From: Hymenobacter edaphi
Lineage (GTDB): Bacteria; Bacteroidota; Bacteroidia; Cytophagales; Hymenobacteraceae
Length of the DNA stretch: 64,000 nucleotides
Direction of reading: 5' to 3'
Assembly: GCF_003258365.1 (NCBI RefSeq)
Contig: NZ_QHKM01000001.1
Coordinates: 1-64,000 of the forward strand
Positions 55,038 through 64,000 of the stretch are shown in pieces; position 1 is the first letter of the stretch; every line of letters begins with the position of its first letter. Both the position numbers and the translations under genes were made by a program. The notes beneath the pieces were generated by a model that made no database searches, was not told where the DNA came from, and saw only the letters and a list, made by a program, of their open reading frames with translations.

Positions 55038-56309
55038 ATGGCACCTGGCATTACCACGCTGGCTCCGGCCGACACCGCGGCCGCTCCGGCCACCGGCACC
55101 CAGCCGCGCTACACTTCGGCCCTGGCCTCGCTGACGGTGCTGTTCTTCATGATGGGCTTTATCACCTGCCTGAACGACATCCTGATTCCCTACCTGAAGG
55201 CCATCTTTCAGCTCAGCTACACCCAGGCCAACCTCATCAACCTCTGCTTTTTCGGGGCCTACTTCGTGATGGGCATTCCGGCGGGCCGGGTGGTGCAGCG
55301 CCTGGGCTACAAGGGGGGCATGCTGCTGGGTTTCGTGGTGGCGGCGCTGGGCTGTTTCCTGTTCTACCCCGCCGCCGATGCGCGCAGCTACCCGCTGTTC
55401 CTCGGCGCCCTGTTTGTGCTGGCCACGGGCGTGGTGCTGCTGCAGGTGGCCGGCAACCCCTACGTGGCCGTGCTCGGGCCCGCCCGCTCGGCGCCGGCCC
55501 GCCTCACGCTCACGCAGGCCTTCAACTCGCTGGGCACCACCGTGGCGCCGCTGCTGGGCGCGGCCCTCATTCTCTCGCGCCTGCCCGACCTCGACGCGGC
55601 CCGCGCCGCCGAGGCCATCGACGTGCGCGCCGTGCAGGTGCCCTACCTCTGCATCGGGGCGGTGCTCATCGGCATCAGCCTGCTGCTGGGGCGGATGAAG
55701 CTGCCCGTCATTCACCACGAAGAAGGGGCGGACGACCACGCCGGCCGCCGCGCCTGGCACTACCGCCACCTGGTGCTCGGCATGGTGGGCATCTTCGCCT
55801 ACGTGGGCGGGGAGGTGGCCATCGGCTCGCACATCGTGTCGTACCTGGGCCTGTCGGACGTGATGAACCTCTCGCCCAAAGCCGCCGGGGAGCAGATTGC
55901 CTACTACTGGGGCGGGGCCATGGTGGGCCGCTTCGCCGGGGCCTACGTGCTCAGCAAGGTGAACCCCGGCCGCCTGCTGGCCCTGACGGCGGTGGGGGCG
56001 GTGGCGCTGCTGCTCGCATCGATGCTCACGCGCGGCGAGCTGGCCATGTGGACGCTGCTGGCCGTGGGGCTGATGAACTCGATCATGTTCGCCACCATTT
56101 TCACCCTGGCCGTGGCCGGGCTCGGTCGCCACACCAGCGCCGCCTCGGGGCTGCTGAACGTGGCCATCGTGGGCGGGGCGGTGGTGCCCATGCTCTTCGG
56201 GCTGGTGGCCGATGCGGCCTCGCTGCGCCTGGCCCTGCTGCTGCCGGTGGCCTGCTACGTCTACATCATGTGGTACGGCCTGCAGGGCCACGCGCGCCGC
56301 GCCGCCTAA
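55038..56309 (+). CDS. Sugar MFS transporter, FucP/GluP-like
   Basis: Twelve-helix inner-membrane symporter of 423 residues resembling the glucose/galactose and fucose permease group of Bacteroidota: LTVLFFMMGFITCLNDILIPYL in the first helix (shown here as its two halves LTVLFFMMGFI and TCLNDILIPYL), AYFVMGIPAGRVVQRLGYKGG in the first loop, and TQAFNSLGTTVAPLLGA. It would take up the monosaccharide freed by the locus; if the substrate is a glucan, glucose. The next gene starts 29 bases downstream, so it is in the GH30 transcript. Confidence 0.9.
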   Translation: MAPGITTLAPADTAAAPATGTQPRYTSALASLTVLFFMMGFITCLNDILIPYLKAIFQLSYTQANLINLCFFGAYFVMGIPAGRVVQRLGYKGGMLLGFVVAALGCFLFYPAADARSYPLFLGALFVLATGVVLLQVAGNPYVAVLGPARSAPARLTLTQAFNSLGTTVAPLLGAALILSRLPDLDAARAAEAIDVRAVQVPYLCIGAVLIGISLLLGRMKLPVIHHEEGADDHAGRRAWHYRHLVLGMVGIFAYVGGEVAIGSHIVSYLGLSDVMNLSPKAAGEQIAYYWGGAMVGRFAGAYVLSKVNPGRLLALTAVGAVALLLASMLTRGELAMWTLLAVGLMNSIMFATIFTLAVAGLGRHTSAASGLLNVAIVGGAVVPMLFGLVADAASLRLALLLPVACYVYIMWYGLQGHARRAA

Positions 56310-56338
56310 GACTTCCTTCGCTTTTCCCCAACACGCCC

Positions 56339-57799
56339 GTGCCTACGCTTTCCTTCGTCCGTTTTCTTGCCTGCGCCGGCTTGGTGCTCGGTGCAGCCTT
56401 GGCGCCGCAGCCGGGCTTCGCCCAGGCGCCCGCCAAAGTCGGAACGGCCAAACCCGCCAAAGCCGGCCCCGCCGCCACGCTCTGGCTGACCACGCCCGAC
56501 CAGGCCCAGCTGCTGCGCGAGCAGCCCGGCAAGCTGGCCTTCCGGCCCGCCGCGGCGAAAACGACCGGCCCGGTTATCGAGCTGAACGACGCACAGCGCT
56601 ACCAGCGCATCGACGGCTTCGGCTACTGCCTCACGGGCGGCTCGGCCGAGCTGCTGCACCGCATGGGCGCGGCGGAGCGGGCCCAGCTGCTGCGCGAGCT
56701 GTTCGCCATCGACGGCACCAATATCGGCGTGAGCTACCTGCGCCTGAGCATCGGCGCCTCCGACCTCGACGCGCAGGTGTTCAGCTACGACGACCTGCCC
56801 GCCGGCCAGACCGACCCCGAGCTCAAGCACTTCAGTCTGCAGCCCGACCGCGCGCACCTGCTGCCGGTGCTCAAGGAAATCCTGGCCATCAACCCCCGGA
56901 TCAAGCTGCTCGGCTCGCCCTGGTCGCCGCCGCCGTGGATGAAAACCAACGGCGAATCGAAGGGCGGCTCGCTGAAGCCCGAGTGCTACGACGCCTACGC
57001 CCGCTACTTCGTGAAGTACGTGCAGGGCATGGCCCAGGAGGGCGTGCGCATCGATGCCATTACCATTCAGAACGAGCCGCTGCACCCGGGCAACAACCCC
57101 AGCCTGCTGATGCCGGCCGAGCAGCAGGCCGAGTTCATCAAGAAAGCCCTCGGCCCAGCCTTCAAAGCCGCCCGGCTCGACACGAAAATCATCGTGTACG
57201 ACCACAACTGCGACAAGCCCGAGTACCCGCTGACGATTCTGCGCGACCCGGAAGCGGCTCAGTACGTCGACGGCTCGGCCTTTCATATGTACGCCGGGCA
57301 GATCGAGGCGCTGAGCGCGGTGCACGACGCCTTCCCGCAGAAGAACGTGTACTTCACCGAGCAGTGGATCGGGGCGCCGGGCAAGTTTGCCGGCGACCTG
57401 GCCTGGCACGTGCGCACGCTCGTCATCGGGGCCACGCGCAACTGGGCCCGCACCGTGCTGGAGTGGAACCTGGCGGCCGACCCGCAGCAGAACCCACACA
57501 CGCCCGGCGGCTGCACCGAATGCCTCGGCGCCCTCACGCTGGACGGCAACGCGGTGACGCGCAACCCGGCCTACTACATCATCGGCCACGCCAGCAAGTG
57601 GGCCCGGCCCGGCTCGGTGCGCGTGGCCTCTACCGAGCCCGACAAGCTGCCCAACGTGGCCTTCCGCACGCCCGCGGGCCAGCACGTGCTCATCGTGCTC
57701 AACGACGCGGCCGCTCCGCAGCGCTTCCGCATCCGGCTCGGCGGGCGCGAAACGGCCGCGCAGCTGCCCGCCGGCGCGGTGGGCACCTACGTGTGGTAA
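56339..57799 (+). CDS. GH30 glycosidase, probable endo-beta-1,6-glucanase
   Basis: Secreted retaining glycosidase of 486 residues. The frame has no ATG close to the signal peptide, so the GTG at 56339 (PTLSFVRFLACAGL follows) is the likely start. The (beta/alpha)8 barrel has acid/base Glu246 in TIQNEPL and nucleophile Glu341 in YFTEQWIG, and a C-terminal beta domain ends GTYVW. GFGYCLTGGSAELL, YLRLSIGASDL and SPPPWMKTNG recall the GH30_3 enzymes of Bacteroidetes that act on beta-1,6-glucan; subfamily assignment is from memory and needs a search. Confidence 0.88.
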   Translation: MPTLSFVRFLACAGLVLGAALAPQPGFAQAPAKVGTAKPAKAGPAATLWLTTPDQAQLLREQPGKLAFRPAAAKTTGPVIELNDAQRYQRIDGFGYCLTGGSAELLHRMGAAERAQLLRELFAIDGTNIGVSYLRLSIGASDLDAQVFSYDDLPAGQTDPELKHFSLQPDRAHLLPVLKEILAINPRIKLLGSPWSPPPWMKTNGESKGGSLKPECYDAYARYFVKYVQGMAQEGVRIDAITIQNEPLHPGNNPSLLMPAEQQAEFIKKALGPAFKAARLDTKIIVYDHNCDKPEYPLTILRDPEAAQYVDGSAFHMYAGQIEALSAVHDAFPQKNVYFTEQWIGAPGKFAGDLAWHVRTLVIGATRNWARTVLEWNLAADPQQNPHTPGGCTECLGALTLDGNAVTRNPAYYIIGHASKWARPGSVRVASTEPDKLPNVAFRTPAGQHVLIVLNDAAAPQRFRIRLGGRETAAQLPAGAVGTYVW

Positions 57800-57843
57800 C
57801 GGCTTCAAAATTCCTGACTCACCCCTACACCCCAGTCATTCCC

Positions 57844-58953
57844 ATGAAAAAAGTATCTACTCTCGCGGCTGCGGCCGCCCTCTGCCTCGGCGCCCTCAGC
57901 GCCCAGGCGCAGTTCACCGTCAACGGCGTGCTGGCCCCGGCCGAAATCGGGACCGGCGCGGGCAAGTACCAGCTGGTGGGCAGCTACACCAACGCGCACT
58001 CCGTGGCCGACCGCGGCCTGAAGCAGCTCTACGTGGGCACCACCGCCACCACCCTGAACGTGATGCTGGTGGCCTCGCCCGAGAAAACCGACTACAACGC
58101 CCTGGTGCTCTACCTGGACGTGCCCAACAAGACCGGCATTGCGGCCGGCACCCGCCTGCCCGGCGGCGACGACACCTCCTCGCAGCTGCGCCACCGCCCC
58201 ACGCTCGACCTGCAGGCCGACTACGCCTTCCGCCTCACCGTGTCGCCGCTCTCCAACACGGGCACCTTCAACGTGTACCTGAGCAAGCTGGACTATACCG
58301 CGGTGCCCAACGCGGCCGGCCGCTACCCCGACAAATACCTCGGCCCGACCGACAAAACCGGGGCGCCGCTGAACGTATCGGACCCGACGACCAACCTCGT
58401 GGGGGCCAAGTTTGCCTACCGCACCACGACCAGCGTGGCCGCCAACACCACCACCGGCTGGGAGCTGGAGCTGCCGCTGGCCGCGCTGGGCGGGGCCAGC
58501 GCCAACGACGTGGTGAACATGCTGGCCGCCTACGTGGGCGACAACGGCGACTTTTACTCCGATGTGCTGCCGCAGGTGGCCGGCCAGACCACCGACCTGG
58601 GCACCGACCCGAATTTTGCGCTGATTGCCGGCCGCCAGAGCTTCGCTTACCAGGTGGGCAACGGCCCGCTGGCCAGCCGCGCCACCGCCGCGGCCCTGAA
58701 CCTGGAAGCCTACCCCAACCCCGTGACGGCCGTCAGCCAGCTGCGCTACGCCGTGGCCGGCGGCGCCCAGCCGGTGAGCGTGGAAGTGTACAACGCCCTG
58801 GGCCAGCAGGTGCTGCGCCTGCTCGACGCCGAGCAGCAGCCCGGCTCGCACGCTGCCTCGCTGGCCCCGCTGCGCCAGCTGGCGGCCGGCAGCTACCTGG
58901 TGAAACTGCGCGTGGGAACGCAGCTCACCAGCCGCCGCGTGGTGGTGCAGTAA
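57844..58953 (+). CDS. Secreted beta-sandwich protein with T9SS tail, unknown role
   Basis: Protein of 369 residues, start at ATG 57844 (the frame is open much earlier, but this begins a signal peptide MKKVSTLAAAAALCLG). Residues about 23-285 are beta-rich without a family I can name with certainty; the pattern (LKQLYVGTTATTLNVMLV, ALVLYLDVPNKTG, GWELELPLAALGG) resembles CBM9/DOMON-type sandwiches. A T9SS sorting domain starts at AYPNPVTA (about 300). No catalytic motif was seen. Placed between two GH30 genes, it may be a surface glycan-binding protein. Confidence 0.78.
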   Translation: MKKVSTLAAAAALCLGALSAQAQFTVNGVLAPAEIGTGAGKYQLVGSYTNAHSVADRGLKQLYVGTTATTLNVMLVASPEKTDYNALVLYLDVPNKTGIAAGTRLPGGDDTSSQLRHRPTLDLQADYAFRLTVSPLSNTGTFNVYLSKLDYTAVPNAAGRYPDKYLGPTDKTGAPLNVSDPTTNLVGAKFAYRTTTSVAANTTTGWELELPLAALGGASANDVVNMLAAYVGDNGDFYSDVLPQVAGQTTDLGTDPNFALIAGRQSFAYQVGNGPLASRATAAALNLEAYPNPVTAVSQLRYAVAGGAQPVSVEVYNALGQQVLRLLDAEQQPGSHAASLAPLRQLAAGSYLVKLRVGTQLTSRRVVVQ

Positions 58954-58971
58954 TGCGCCCGCGGCAGGGCC

Positions 58972-59009
58972 GAACGACCGGGCGGCCCCCCAGGGGTGCC
59001 CGGTCGTTC
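58972..59009. terminator. Hairpin between the T9SS protein and the second GH30
   Basis: GAACGACCGGGC (58972-58983) and GCCCGGTCGTTC (58998-59009) are perfect complements, with an inner CCCC/GGGG pairing in the loop. No T run directly follows, so partial termination or mRNA protection is possible. Confidence 0.6.
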
Positions 59010-59047
59010 TAAGCCCGCTGTCTTTTCTGCCTTTTTCCGTTTCTCCG

Positions 59048-60532
59048 ATGATGATTGCCCGCATGTTTGCCCTGAACCCGAAGCGCGCGGCCCGCCTGGC
59101 CCTGGCGGGCCTGCTGCTGGCCGCCGGTGCCTGCCAGGAAAAGGACCCCCAGCCCGCCCCCGACCCCGAACCGCCCGTGGTGGTGCCCAGCGGCCCCTCG
59201 CAGGTGGCGTTCTGGCTGACCAACGGCGACCGGTCGGCGCAGTTTCGCCGGCAGACGACGCGGCTGAACTTCGCCCCGCTGGCCAACCAGAACCCGACCA
59301 TTGTGGTCGACACCACCCAGCAGTACCAGGACATCGACGGCTTCGGCTTCACCTTGACGGGCGGCAGCGCCTACGTCCTCAACCGCATGAGCAGCACGGC
59401 CCGCGCCGGCCTGCTGCGCGAGCTGTTTGCCACCGACAGCACCTGGCTGGGCGTGAGCTACCTGCGCCTGAGCATCGGCGCCTCCGACCTGAGCGACCGG
59501 GTGTTCACCTACAACGACCTGCCCGCCGGCCAGACCGACGAGCCGATGGCGCAGTTCAGCCTGCAGCCCGAGCGCGCCGACCTGCTGCCGGTGCTCAAGG
59601 AAATTCTGGCCATCAACCCCGGCATCAAAATCCTCGGCTCGCCCTGGACGGCCCCGTCGTGGATGAAAACCAACGGCAGCCCCATCAACGGCTCGCTCAA
59701 GCCCCAGTACTACGCCGCCTACGCGCGCTACTTCGTGAAGTACGTGCAGCAGATGCAGGCCGAGGGCGTGCGCATCGACGCGGTGACCGTGCAGAACGAG
59801 CCGCTGAACCCCTACAACGAGCCGAGCATGGTGATGTCGGCCGCCGACCAGGCCACCTTCGTGCGGGACCACCTCGGGCCGGCGTTTCAGGCCAATAATA
59901 TCAGCACCAAAATCATTGCCTACGACCACAACGCCGACGCGGCCGGCCTGAGCTACGTCAACGCGGTGCTCGGCGACGCGGGCGCCCGCAGCTACCTCGA
60001 CGGCTCGGCGTTTCACCTCTACGAAAACAGCAACATCGCCAACCTTTCCACGATTCACAACGCCTTCCCGGCGAAGAACGTGTACTTCACCGAGCAGTAC
60101 GTCAACGCCAGCGGCAACTTCGCGGCCGACCTCAAGTGGCACGTTGACAACCTGCTGATCGGGGCCCCGCGCAACTGGAGCCGCAATGTGCTGGAGTGGA
60201 ACCTGGCCGCCGACGCCGGCAACGGCCCGCGCACCAACGGCGGCTGCAGCACCTGCCTGCCGGCCGTGACGGTGAGCGGCAACGCGGTGACGCGCAACCA
60301 GGCCTACTACGTCATTGCCCACGCCAGCAAGTTTGTGCGCCCCGGCTCGGTGCGCATCGGCTCCAACACGCCCGGCGAGCTGCCCAACGTGGCCTACAAA
60401 ACGCCCGCCGGCAAAAAGGTGCTCGTCGTGCTGAACACCGCGTCGGCGCCGCGCACCTTCAACATCGGCTACCGCGGCAAGCAGGTGGCCACCACGCTCA
60501 ACGCCGGCTCGGTGGGCACCTACGTGTGGTAG
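59048..60532 (+). CDS. GH30 glycosidase lipoprotein
   Basis: Probable lipid-anchored glycosidase of 494 residues. The signal peptide ends LLLAAGAC, with lipidated Cys29, followed by a Pro-rich acidic linker typical of surface lipoproteins. The barrel matches the previous GH30 closely, with acid/base Glu251 in TVQNEPL and nucleophile Glu349 in YFTEQY, and the same GTYVW C-terminus. It is probably a cell-surface endo-enzyme cutting the polymer before SusCD uptake. The ATG at 59048 is used; Met6 is an alternative. Confidence 0.9.
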   Translation: MMIARMFALNPKRAARLALAGLLLAAGACQEKDPQPAPDPEPPVVVPSGPSQVAFWLTNGDRSAQFRRQTTRLNFAPLANQNPTIVVDTTQQYQDIDGFGFTLTGGSAYVLNRMSSTARAGLLRELFATDSTWLGVSYLRLSIGASDLSDRVFTYNDLPAGQTDEPMAQFSLQPERADLLPVLKEILAINPGIKILGSPWTAPSWMKTNGSPINGSLKPQYYAAYARYFVKYVQQMQAEGVRIDAVTVQNEPLNPYNEPSMVMSAADQATFVRDHLGPAFQANNISTKIIAYDHNADAAGLSYVNAVLGDAGARSYLDGSAFHLYENSNIANLSTIHNAFPAKNVYFTEQYVNASGNFAADLKWHVDNLLIGAPRNWSRNVLEWNLAADAGNGPRTNGGCSTCLPAVTVSGNAVTRNQAYYVIAHASKFVRPGSVRIGSNTPGELPNVAYKTPAGKKVLVVLNTASAPRTFNIGYRGKQVATTLNAGSVGTYVW

Positions 60533-60698
60533 GGCCGCGCCACTAGGTCCCCATCGGCCGCGGGCTGTGGCGCCCGGGCCGTAAGGGCCCCGGGCAGGAC
60601 CGGCCGCTCAGCCGACTTTTGCCGGGCCTTCCGACGTCCGGCCGGGGCCTTGCGCCGCTCGGCGCGGGGGCGCTTCGACCTTGCTTGTTCCATTGCCC

Positions 60699-62687
60699 AT
60701 GTCCTCCCGAACCCCGCTCCTCGTCGTGTTGGCCGCCCTGGCCGCCAGCCTGCCCGCCGCCAGCGCCGTGCGCCTGGCCCGCCTCGTGGGCGACCATATG
60801 GTGCTGCAGCGCGGCCAGCCGCTGCCCGTCTGGGGCTGGGCCGACGCGGGCGAAGCCGTGACGGTGAGCTGGCGCGGCCGCACCTATGCCGCCACCGCGA
60901 GCGGCCCGGCCGGGCGCTGGACGGTGACGCTGCCCGCCACGCCCGCCGGCGGCCCCTACGAGCTGACGGTGCGGGGCCGCAACCAGCTCACCGTGCGCGA
61001 CGTGCTGGTGGGCGACGTGTGGCTGGCCGCGGGCCAGTCGAACATGGAGTGGCCGGTGGCCGACGCGCTCAATGCCCCGGCCGAAATAGCCGGGGCCGTC
61101 TTTCCGCGCATCCGCCGCCTCGACGTGCCCAACGAGGCCGCGCTGACCCCGCAAACGGACTTCGGCGGGGTGGGCTGGCAGCCCTGCTCCCCCGGTACGG
61201 TGGGCGGGTTTTCGGCCGTGGCGTACTTTTTTGCCCGCGAGCTGCACCAGCGCTACCAAGTGCCCATCGGCCTGATTACGGCGGAGTGGGGCGGCACCCC
61301 CGCCGAATCGTGGATAAGCGCCCAAACGCTGCGCCAGCTGCCGGACTTCGCCGACAGGGTAGGGGCGGTGCAGGCCCTGACGGGCAGCATTGCCGACCGG
61401 CAGGCCGACTACGAGGCGCGCACCCAAGCCTGGCAGGCCAGCCCCGCCGGCCAGGACCAAGGCTTGGCCGGCGGCCAGGCCCGCTGGGCCGACCCCGCCC
61501 TGGACGCCGGCAGCTGGCCCCCGATGACGCTGCCCGGCTACTGGGAAAGCCAGGCCGAGGCCCTGCGCACCTTCGACGGCACGGTGTGGCTGCGGCGCGA
61601 AGTGACGCTAACCGCCGCCGAAGCCGCCCAGCCCGCCACCCTGGGCCTGGCCCGCATCGACGACCAGGACTCGACCTGGGTGAACGGCGTGGCGGTGGGC
61701 GGCACCCGCGGCTACCTGCCCAACCGCCGCTACGCGGTGCCCGCCGGCGTGCTGCGCCCGGGCCGCAACGTGGTGACGGTGCGCGTGGTGGATACCGGCG
61801 GGGGCGGCGGCATCTGGGGCAGCGCGGCCGATCTGTTTCTGACCACTGCCAGCCGCACGCTGCCCCTGGCCGGGCCCTGGCAGTACCGCGTGCCCTACGA
61901 CGCGGCCAGCCGGCCGCTGGCGCCCTTTCCCGGCGGGCCGAGCCAGGTGCCCACGCTGCTGTTCAACGGCCAGATCTACCCGCTGGTCCCGTACGCGCTC
62001 AAGGGCGTCATCTGGTACCAGGGCGAGTCGAACGCCGACCGCGCGGCGCAGTACCGCGCGCTGTTTCCGGCCCTGATCCGGGACTGGCGCGCCCGGTGGC
62101 AGCGGCCCGCGCTGCCCTTTCTCTTCGTGCAGCTGGCCGGCTACCTGCCGCCCGCCACCGCCGAGCCGGCCGAAAGCAGTTGGGCCGAGCTGCGCGAGGC
62201 CCAGCAGCTGGCGCTGGCCCTGCCCGCCACCGGCATGGCCACCGCCATCGACGTGGGCGACTCGACCGACATTCACCCGCGCGACAAGCAGACGGTGGGC
62301 CGCCGCCTGGCCCTGCAGGCCCGCCGCGTGGCCTACGGCGAGGCCGCCGTCGTGGCCAGCGGGCCGGTGTTCGAGCGGCTGACCATCAGCGGCAGCACCG
62401 TGCGCCTGACGTTCAGCAACCCCGGCCACGACCTGGTGCTGCGCGACGCCGGCGGGCCCTACCTGAAGGGTTTTGCCCTGGCCGGGGCCGACCGCCGCTT
62501 TGTGTGGGCCCGGGGCGAGGTGCAGGGCCGCAGCATCGTGCTGCGCAGCCCCGAGGTGCCCCGCCCGGTGGCCGTGCGCTACGCCTGGGGCAACCTGCCC
62601 TTTCTCAACCTCTACAACCGCGAGGGGCTGCCCGCGCCGCCCTTCCGCACCGACCAGTGGCCCGGCCTGACGACGGGCCGGCCCTAA
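60699..62687 (+). CDS. Sialate-O-acetylesterase-type carbohydrate esterase
   Basis: Secreted SGNH-fold esterase of 662 residues. MSSRTPLLVVLAAL at 60699 starts a signal peptide (the frame itself opens 18 bases earlier). The catalytic serine is in AAGQSNMEWP and the matching His in STDIHPRDKQ; WYQGESNAD is the usual middle motif. A jelly-roll insertion (about 280-410, with LGLARIDDQDSTWVNGVAVG) splits the catalytic domain, as in other members. In a polysaccharide locus the probable substrate is an O-acetylated glycan, not sialic acid. Confidence 0.9.
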   Translation: MSSRTPLLVVLAALAASLPAASAVRLARLVGDHMVLQRGQPLPVWGWADAGEAVTVSWRGRTYAATASGPAGRWTVTLPATPAGGPYELTVRGRNQLTVRDVLVGDVWLAAGQSNMEWPVADALNAPAEIAGAVFPRIRRLDVPNEAALTPQTDFGGVGWQPCSPGTVGGFSAVAYFFARELHQRYQVPIGLITAEWGGTPAESWISAQTLRQLPDFADRVGAVQALTGSIADRQADYEARTQAWQASPAGQDQGLAGGQARWADPALDAGSWPPMTLPGYWESQAEALRTFDGTVWLRREVTLTAAEAAQPATLGLARIDDQDSTWVNGVAVGGTRGYLPNRRYAVPAGVLRPGRNVVTVRVVDTGGGGGIWGSAADLFLTTASRTLPLAGPWQYRVPYDAASRPLAPFPGGPSQVPTLLFNGQIYPLVPYALKGVIWYQGESNADRAAQYRALFPALIRDWRARWQRPALPFLFVQLAGYLPPATAEPAESSWAELREAQQLALALPATGMATAIDVGDSTDIHPRDKQTVGRRLALQARRVAYGEAAVVASGPVFERLTISGSTVRLTFSNPGHDLVLRDAGGPYLKGFALAGADRRFVWARGEVQGRSIVLRSPEVPRPVAVRYAWGNLPFLNLYNREGLPAPPFRTDQWPGLTTGRP

Positions 62688-62916
62688 GCCGGCGGCCGCG
62701 CCGTCGAGCCAGACCTTCATGCCGGCTTATTCCGCCGCAACCCTGCTGCCCACGGCGCCGCCCGCGCTGCTGCCGCGCCCGGGCGCAAGCCCTGAAAAAG
62801 CAGCGGCGGGACGCCGGCAGCCCCCGCGCTGATTGCCCCCGCTTCCCTGTTGCACGCCTTCGCTCCGCCTTTCCGCCCCGCTGGGGGCATTTCCACAACC
62901 CAAACCCTTTACGCGT

Positions 62917-64000
62917 ATGCAACACGTTTCCCGCTTACTCCTCGGCCTGCTGGCCGCGGGCTGGAGCCTGCACGCCGCCCCGGTGGCGGCCCAGACGGTG
63001 AACCTGTGGATGACCACCGGTGACCAAAGCAAGCTGCTGCAGCAGCAGGCCAGCACCGGCTTCGCGGCCAACACCGGCACGGCCAGCACCACCATTACCG
63101 TGAGCGACGGCACAACCTACCAGACCATCGACGGCTTCGGGGCTTCGATGACGGGCTCGTCGGCGTACCTGCTGAACCAGAAGATGTCGGCCGCCCAGCG
63201 CGACGCGCTGCTCAACGAGCTGTTCAGCGGCTCGGGCATCCGGCTCACGTTTCTGCGCCACAGCATGGGGGCCTCGGACTTTTCGGCCTACGGCAACTAC
63301 ACCTACGACGACAAGCCCAGCGGCCAGACCGACCCGAACCTGACCTCGTTCAGTCTCGGCGCCGACCTCACCGACGTGGTGCCGATGCTCAAGGCCGCGC
63401 GCACCCGCAACGGCGCCATCAAGGTGATGGGCACCCCGTGGACGGCCCCGCCCTGGATGAAGGAGCAGTATCAGTGGGCCGGCGGCTGGCTGAGCACCGC
63501 CTGGTACCAGACTTACGCCAACTACTTCGTGAAGTACGTGCAGGCCATGCAGGCCCAGGGCGTGCCGGTGTACGCGGTGACGCTGCAGAACGAGCCGCTG
63601 TTTGCCGCGCCCTACGCCTCCATGCGCATGGACCCGGGCAACCAGGCCGCCTTCCTGAAAAACAACATCGGGCCGGCTTTCCAAAGCGCGGGCATCACCA
63701 CCAAGCTGGTGGTGTACGACCACAACTGGGACAACCCGAATAACTACGTGCAGTCGGTATTTGCCGACGCGGCGGCCGCGCAGTACGCCGCCGGCTCGGC
63801 CTGGCACGGCTACTCGCCCACCAGCGGCATTCCAAACCAGACCACCGTGCACAACGCCTACCCCGGCAAGGACCTGTGGTTTACCGAAGTCACGGGCTCG
63901 GTGGGCTCCAGCTTCGCCGGCGACCTGAAGTGGCACCTCTCCAACATCATCATCGGTACGACCCGCAACTGGGCCAAGGCGGCGCTGGAGTGGAACCTGG
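62917..64000 (+). CDS. GH30 glycosidase, third copy, cut by window end
   Basis: The first 361 codons of a secreted GH30 enzyme; the rest lies beyond the window. A signal peptide ends near APVAAQT. The acid/base is Glu226 in TLQNEPLF and the nucleophile Glu324 in WFTEVTGS. It differs from the two upstream copies: GFGASMTGSSAYLL and LTFLRHSMGASDF replace their counterparts, and MKEQYQWAGG replaces MKTNG, which suggests another subfamily or a different subsite preference. The spacer of 229 bases upstream holds no recognisable element. Confidence 0.88.
   Translation, partial: MQHVSRLLLGLLAAGWSLHAAPVAAQTVNLWMTTGDQSKLLQQQASTGFAANTGTASTTITVSDGTTYQTIDGFGASMTGSSAYLLNQKMSAAQRDALLNELFSGSGIRLTFLRHSMGASDFSAYGNYTYDDKPSGQTDPNLTSFSLGADLTDVVPMLKAARTRNGAIKVMGTPWTAPPWMKEQYQWAGGWLSTAWYQTYANYFVKYVQAMQAQGVPVYAVTLQNEPLFAAPYASMRMDPGNQAAFLKNNIGPAFQSAGITTKLVVYDHNWDNPNNYVQSVFADAAAAQYAAGSAWHGYSPTSGIPNQTTVHNAYPGKDLWFTEVTGSVGSSFAGDLKWHLSNIIIGTTRNWAKAALEWNL

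Noticed and set aside
1-64000. tRNA, rRNA, CRISPR arrays, transposase genes and phage genes
   Set aside because: Looked for by eye; none recognised. A tRNA-like GGTCGAACCC near 27943 lies inside the M1 peptidase coding region with no cloverleaf around it.

Overview
The window is high-GC DNA from a Bacteroidota bacterium, most likely a Hymenobacter-like cytophagalean; this is inferred, since no marker gene is present. The supporting signs are a SusC/SusD pair with an ECF sigma/FecR regulatory pair, three secreted proteins ending in type IX secretion (T9SS) sorting domains, many lipoproteins, LytS/LytTR signalling, an ABC-2 permease fused to an M1 peptidase, and a promoter-like TAGCTTTG box of the Bacteroidota type. 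No tRNA, rRNA, CRISPR array or transposase gene was seen.

Region 1 (1-19746) is an arabinan/L-arabinose utilisation locus. On the plus strand lie araD and araA (ended by a strong terminator), a sodium/sugar symporter, a GH43 endo-arabinanase with a ricin-type lectin and T9SS tail, and a GH127 beta-L-arabinofuranosidase. On the minus strand, GH51, GH43 and GH43 are packed with 6-7 bp gaps and are followed by transketolase and transaldolase. A LacI regulator is divergent from GH51 and is followed by a lipoprotein GH43. Outer enzymes release arabino-oligosaccharides and arabinose, the symporter can import the sugar, AraA/AraD convert it towards xylulose 5-phosphate, and Tkt/Tal feed glycolysis. 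Operator-like palindromes built on CAAACGATTG or a variant lie before GH51, before lacI itself and before tkt, so the pentose phosphate genes appear to belong to the same regulon.

Region 2 (20005-26498) is nucleotide biosynthesis on the minus strand: purE-purK with a 4-base overlap, pyrB, pyrC and pyrD. A promoter, a structured leader and an intrinsic terminator lie ahead of pyrB. Between purE and pyrC sits a small AT-rich gene bracketed by inverted copies of a repeat. Region 3 (26911-27746) is a graveyard of two abutting broken genes: a frameshifted membrane protein and an internally deleted GH2 glycosidase.

Region 4 (27886-42653) holds an ABC ATPase and ABC-2 permease/M1 peptidase operon divergent from a LytS/LytTR two-component pair, then icd, a RibD-type reductase and a tripartite RND efflux operon. 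Region 5 (43407-64000) is a second polysaccharide utilisation locus: a large SGNH/LamG T9SS protein, a second LacI regulator, ECF sigma, FecR, SusC, SusD, a sugar MFS transporter, a GH30, a T9SS beta-sandwich protein, a second GH30, a sialate-O-acetylesterase-type esterase and a third GH30 cut by the window end. From recalled family resemblance the first guess at substrate is beta-1,6-glucan. The promoters of the SGNH gene and of fecR-susCD share an ungapped module of about 75 bp with two LacI-type palindromes at the same 23 bp centre-to-centre spacing, which ties the two units into one regulon.
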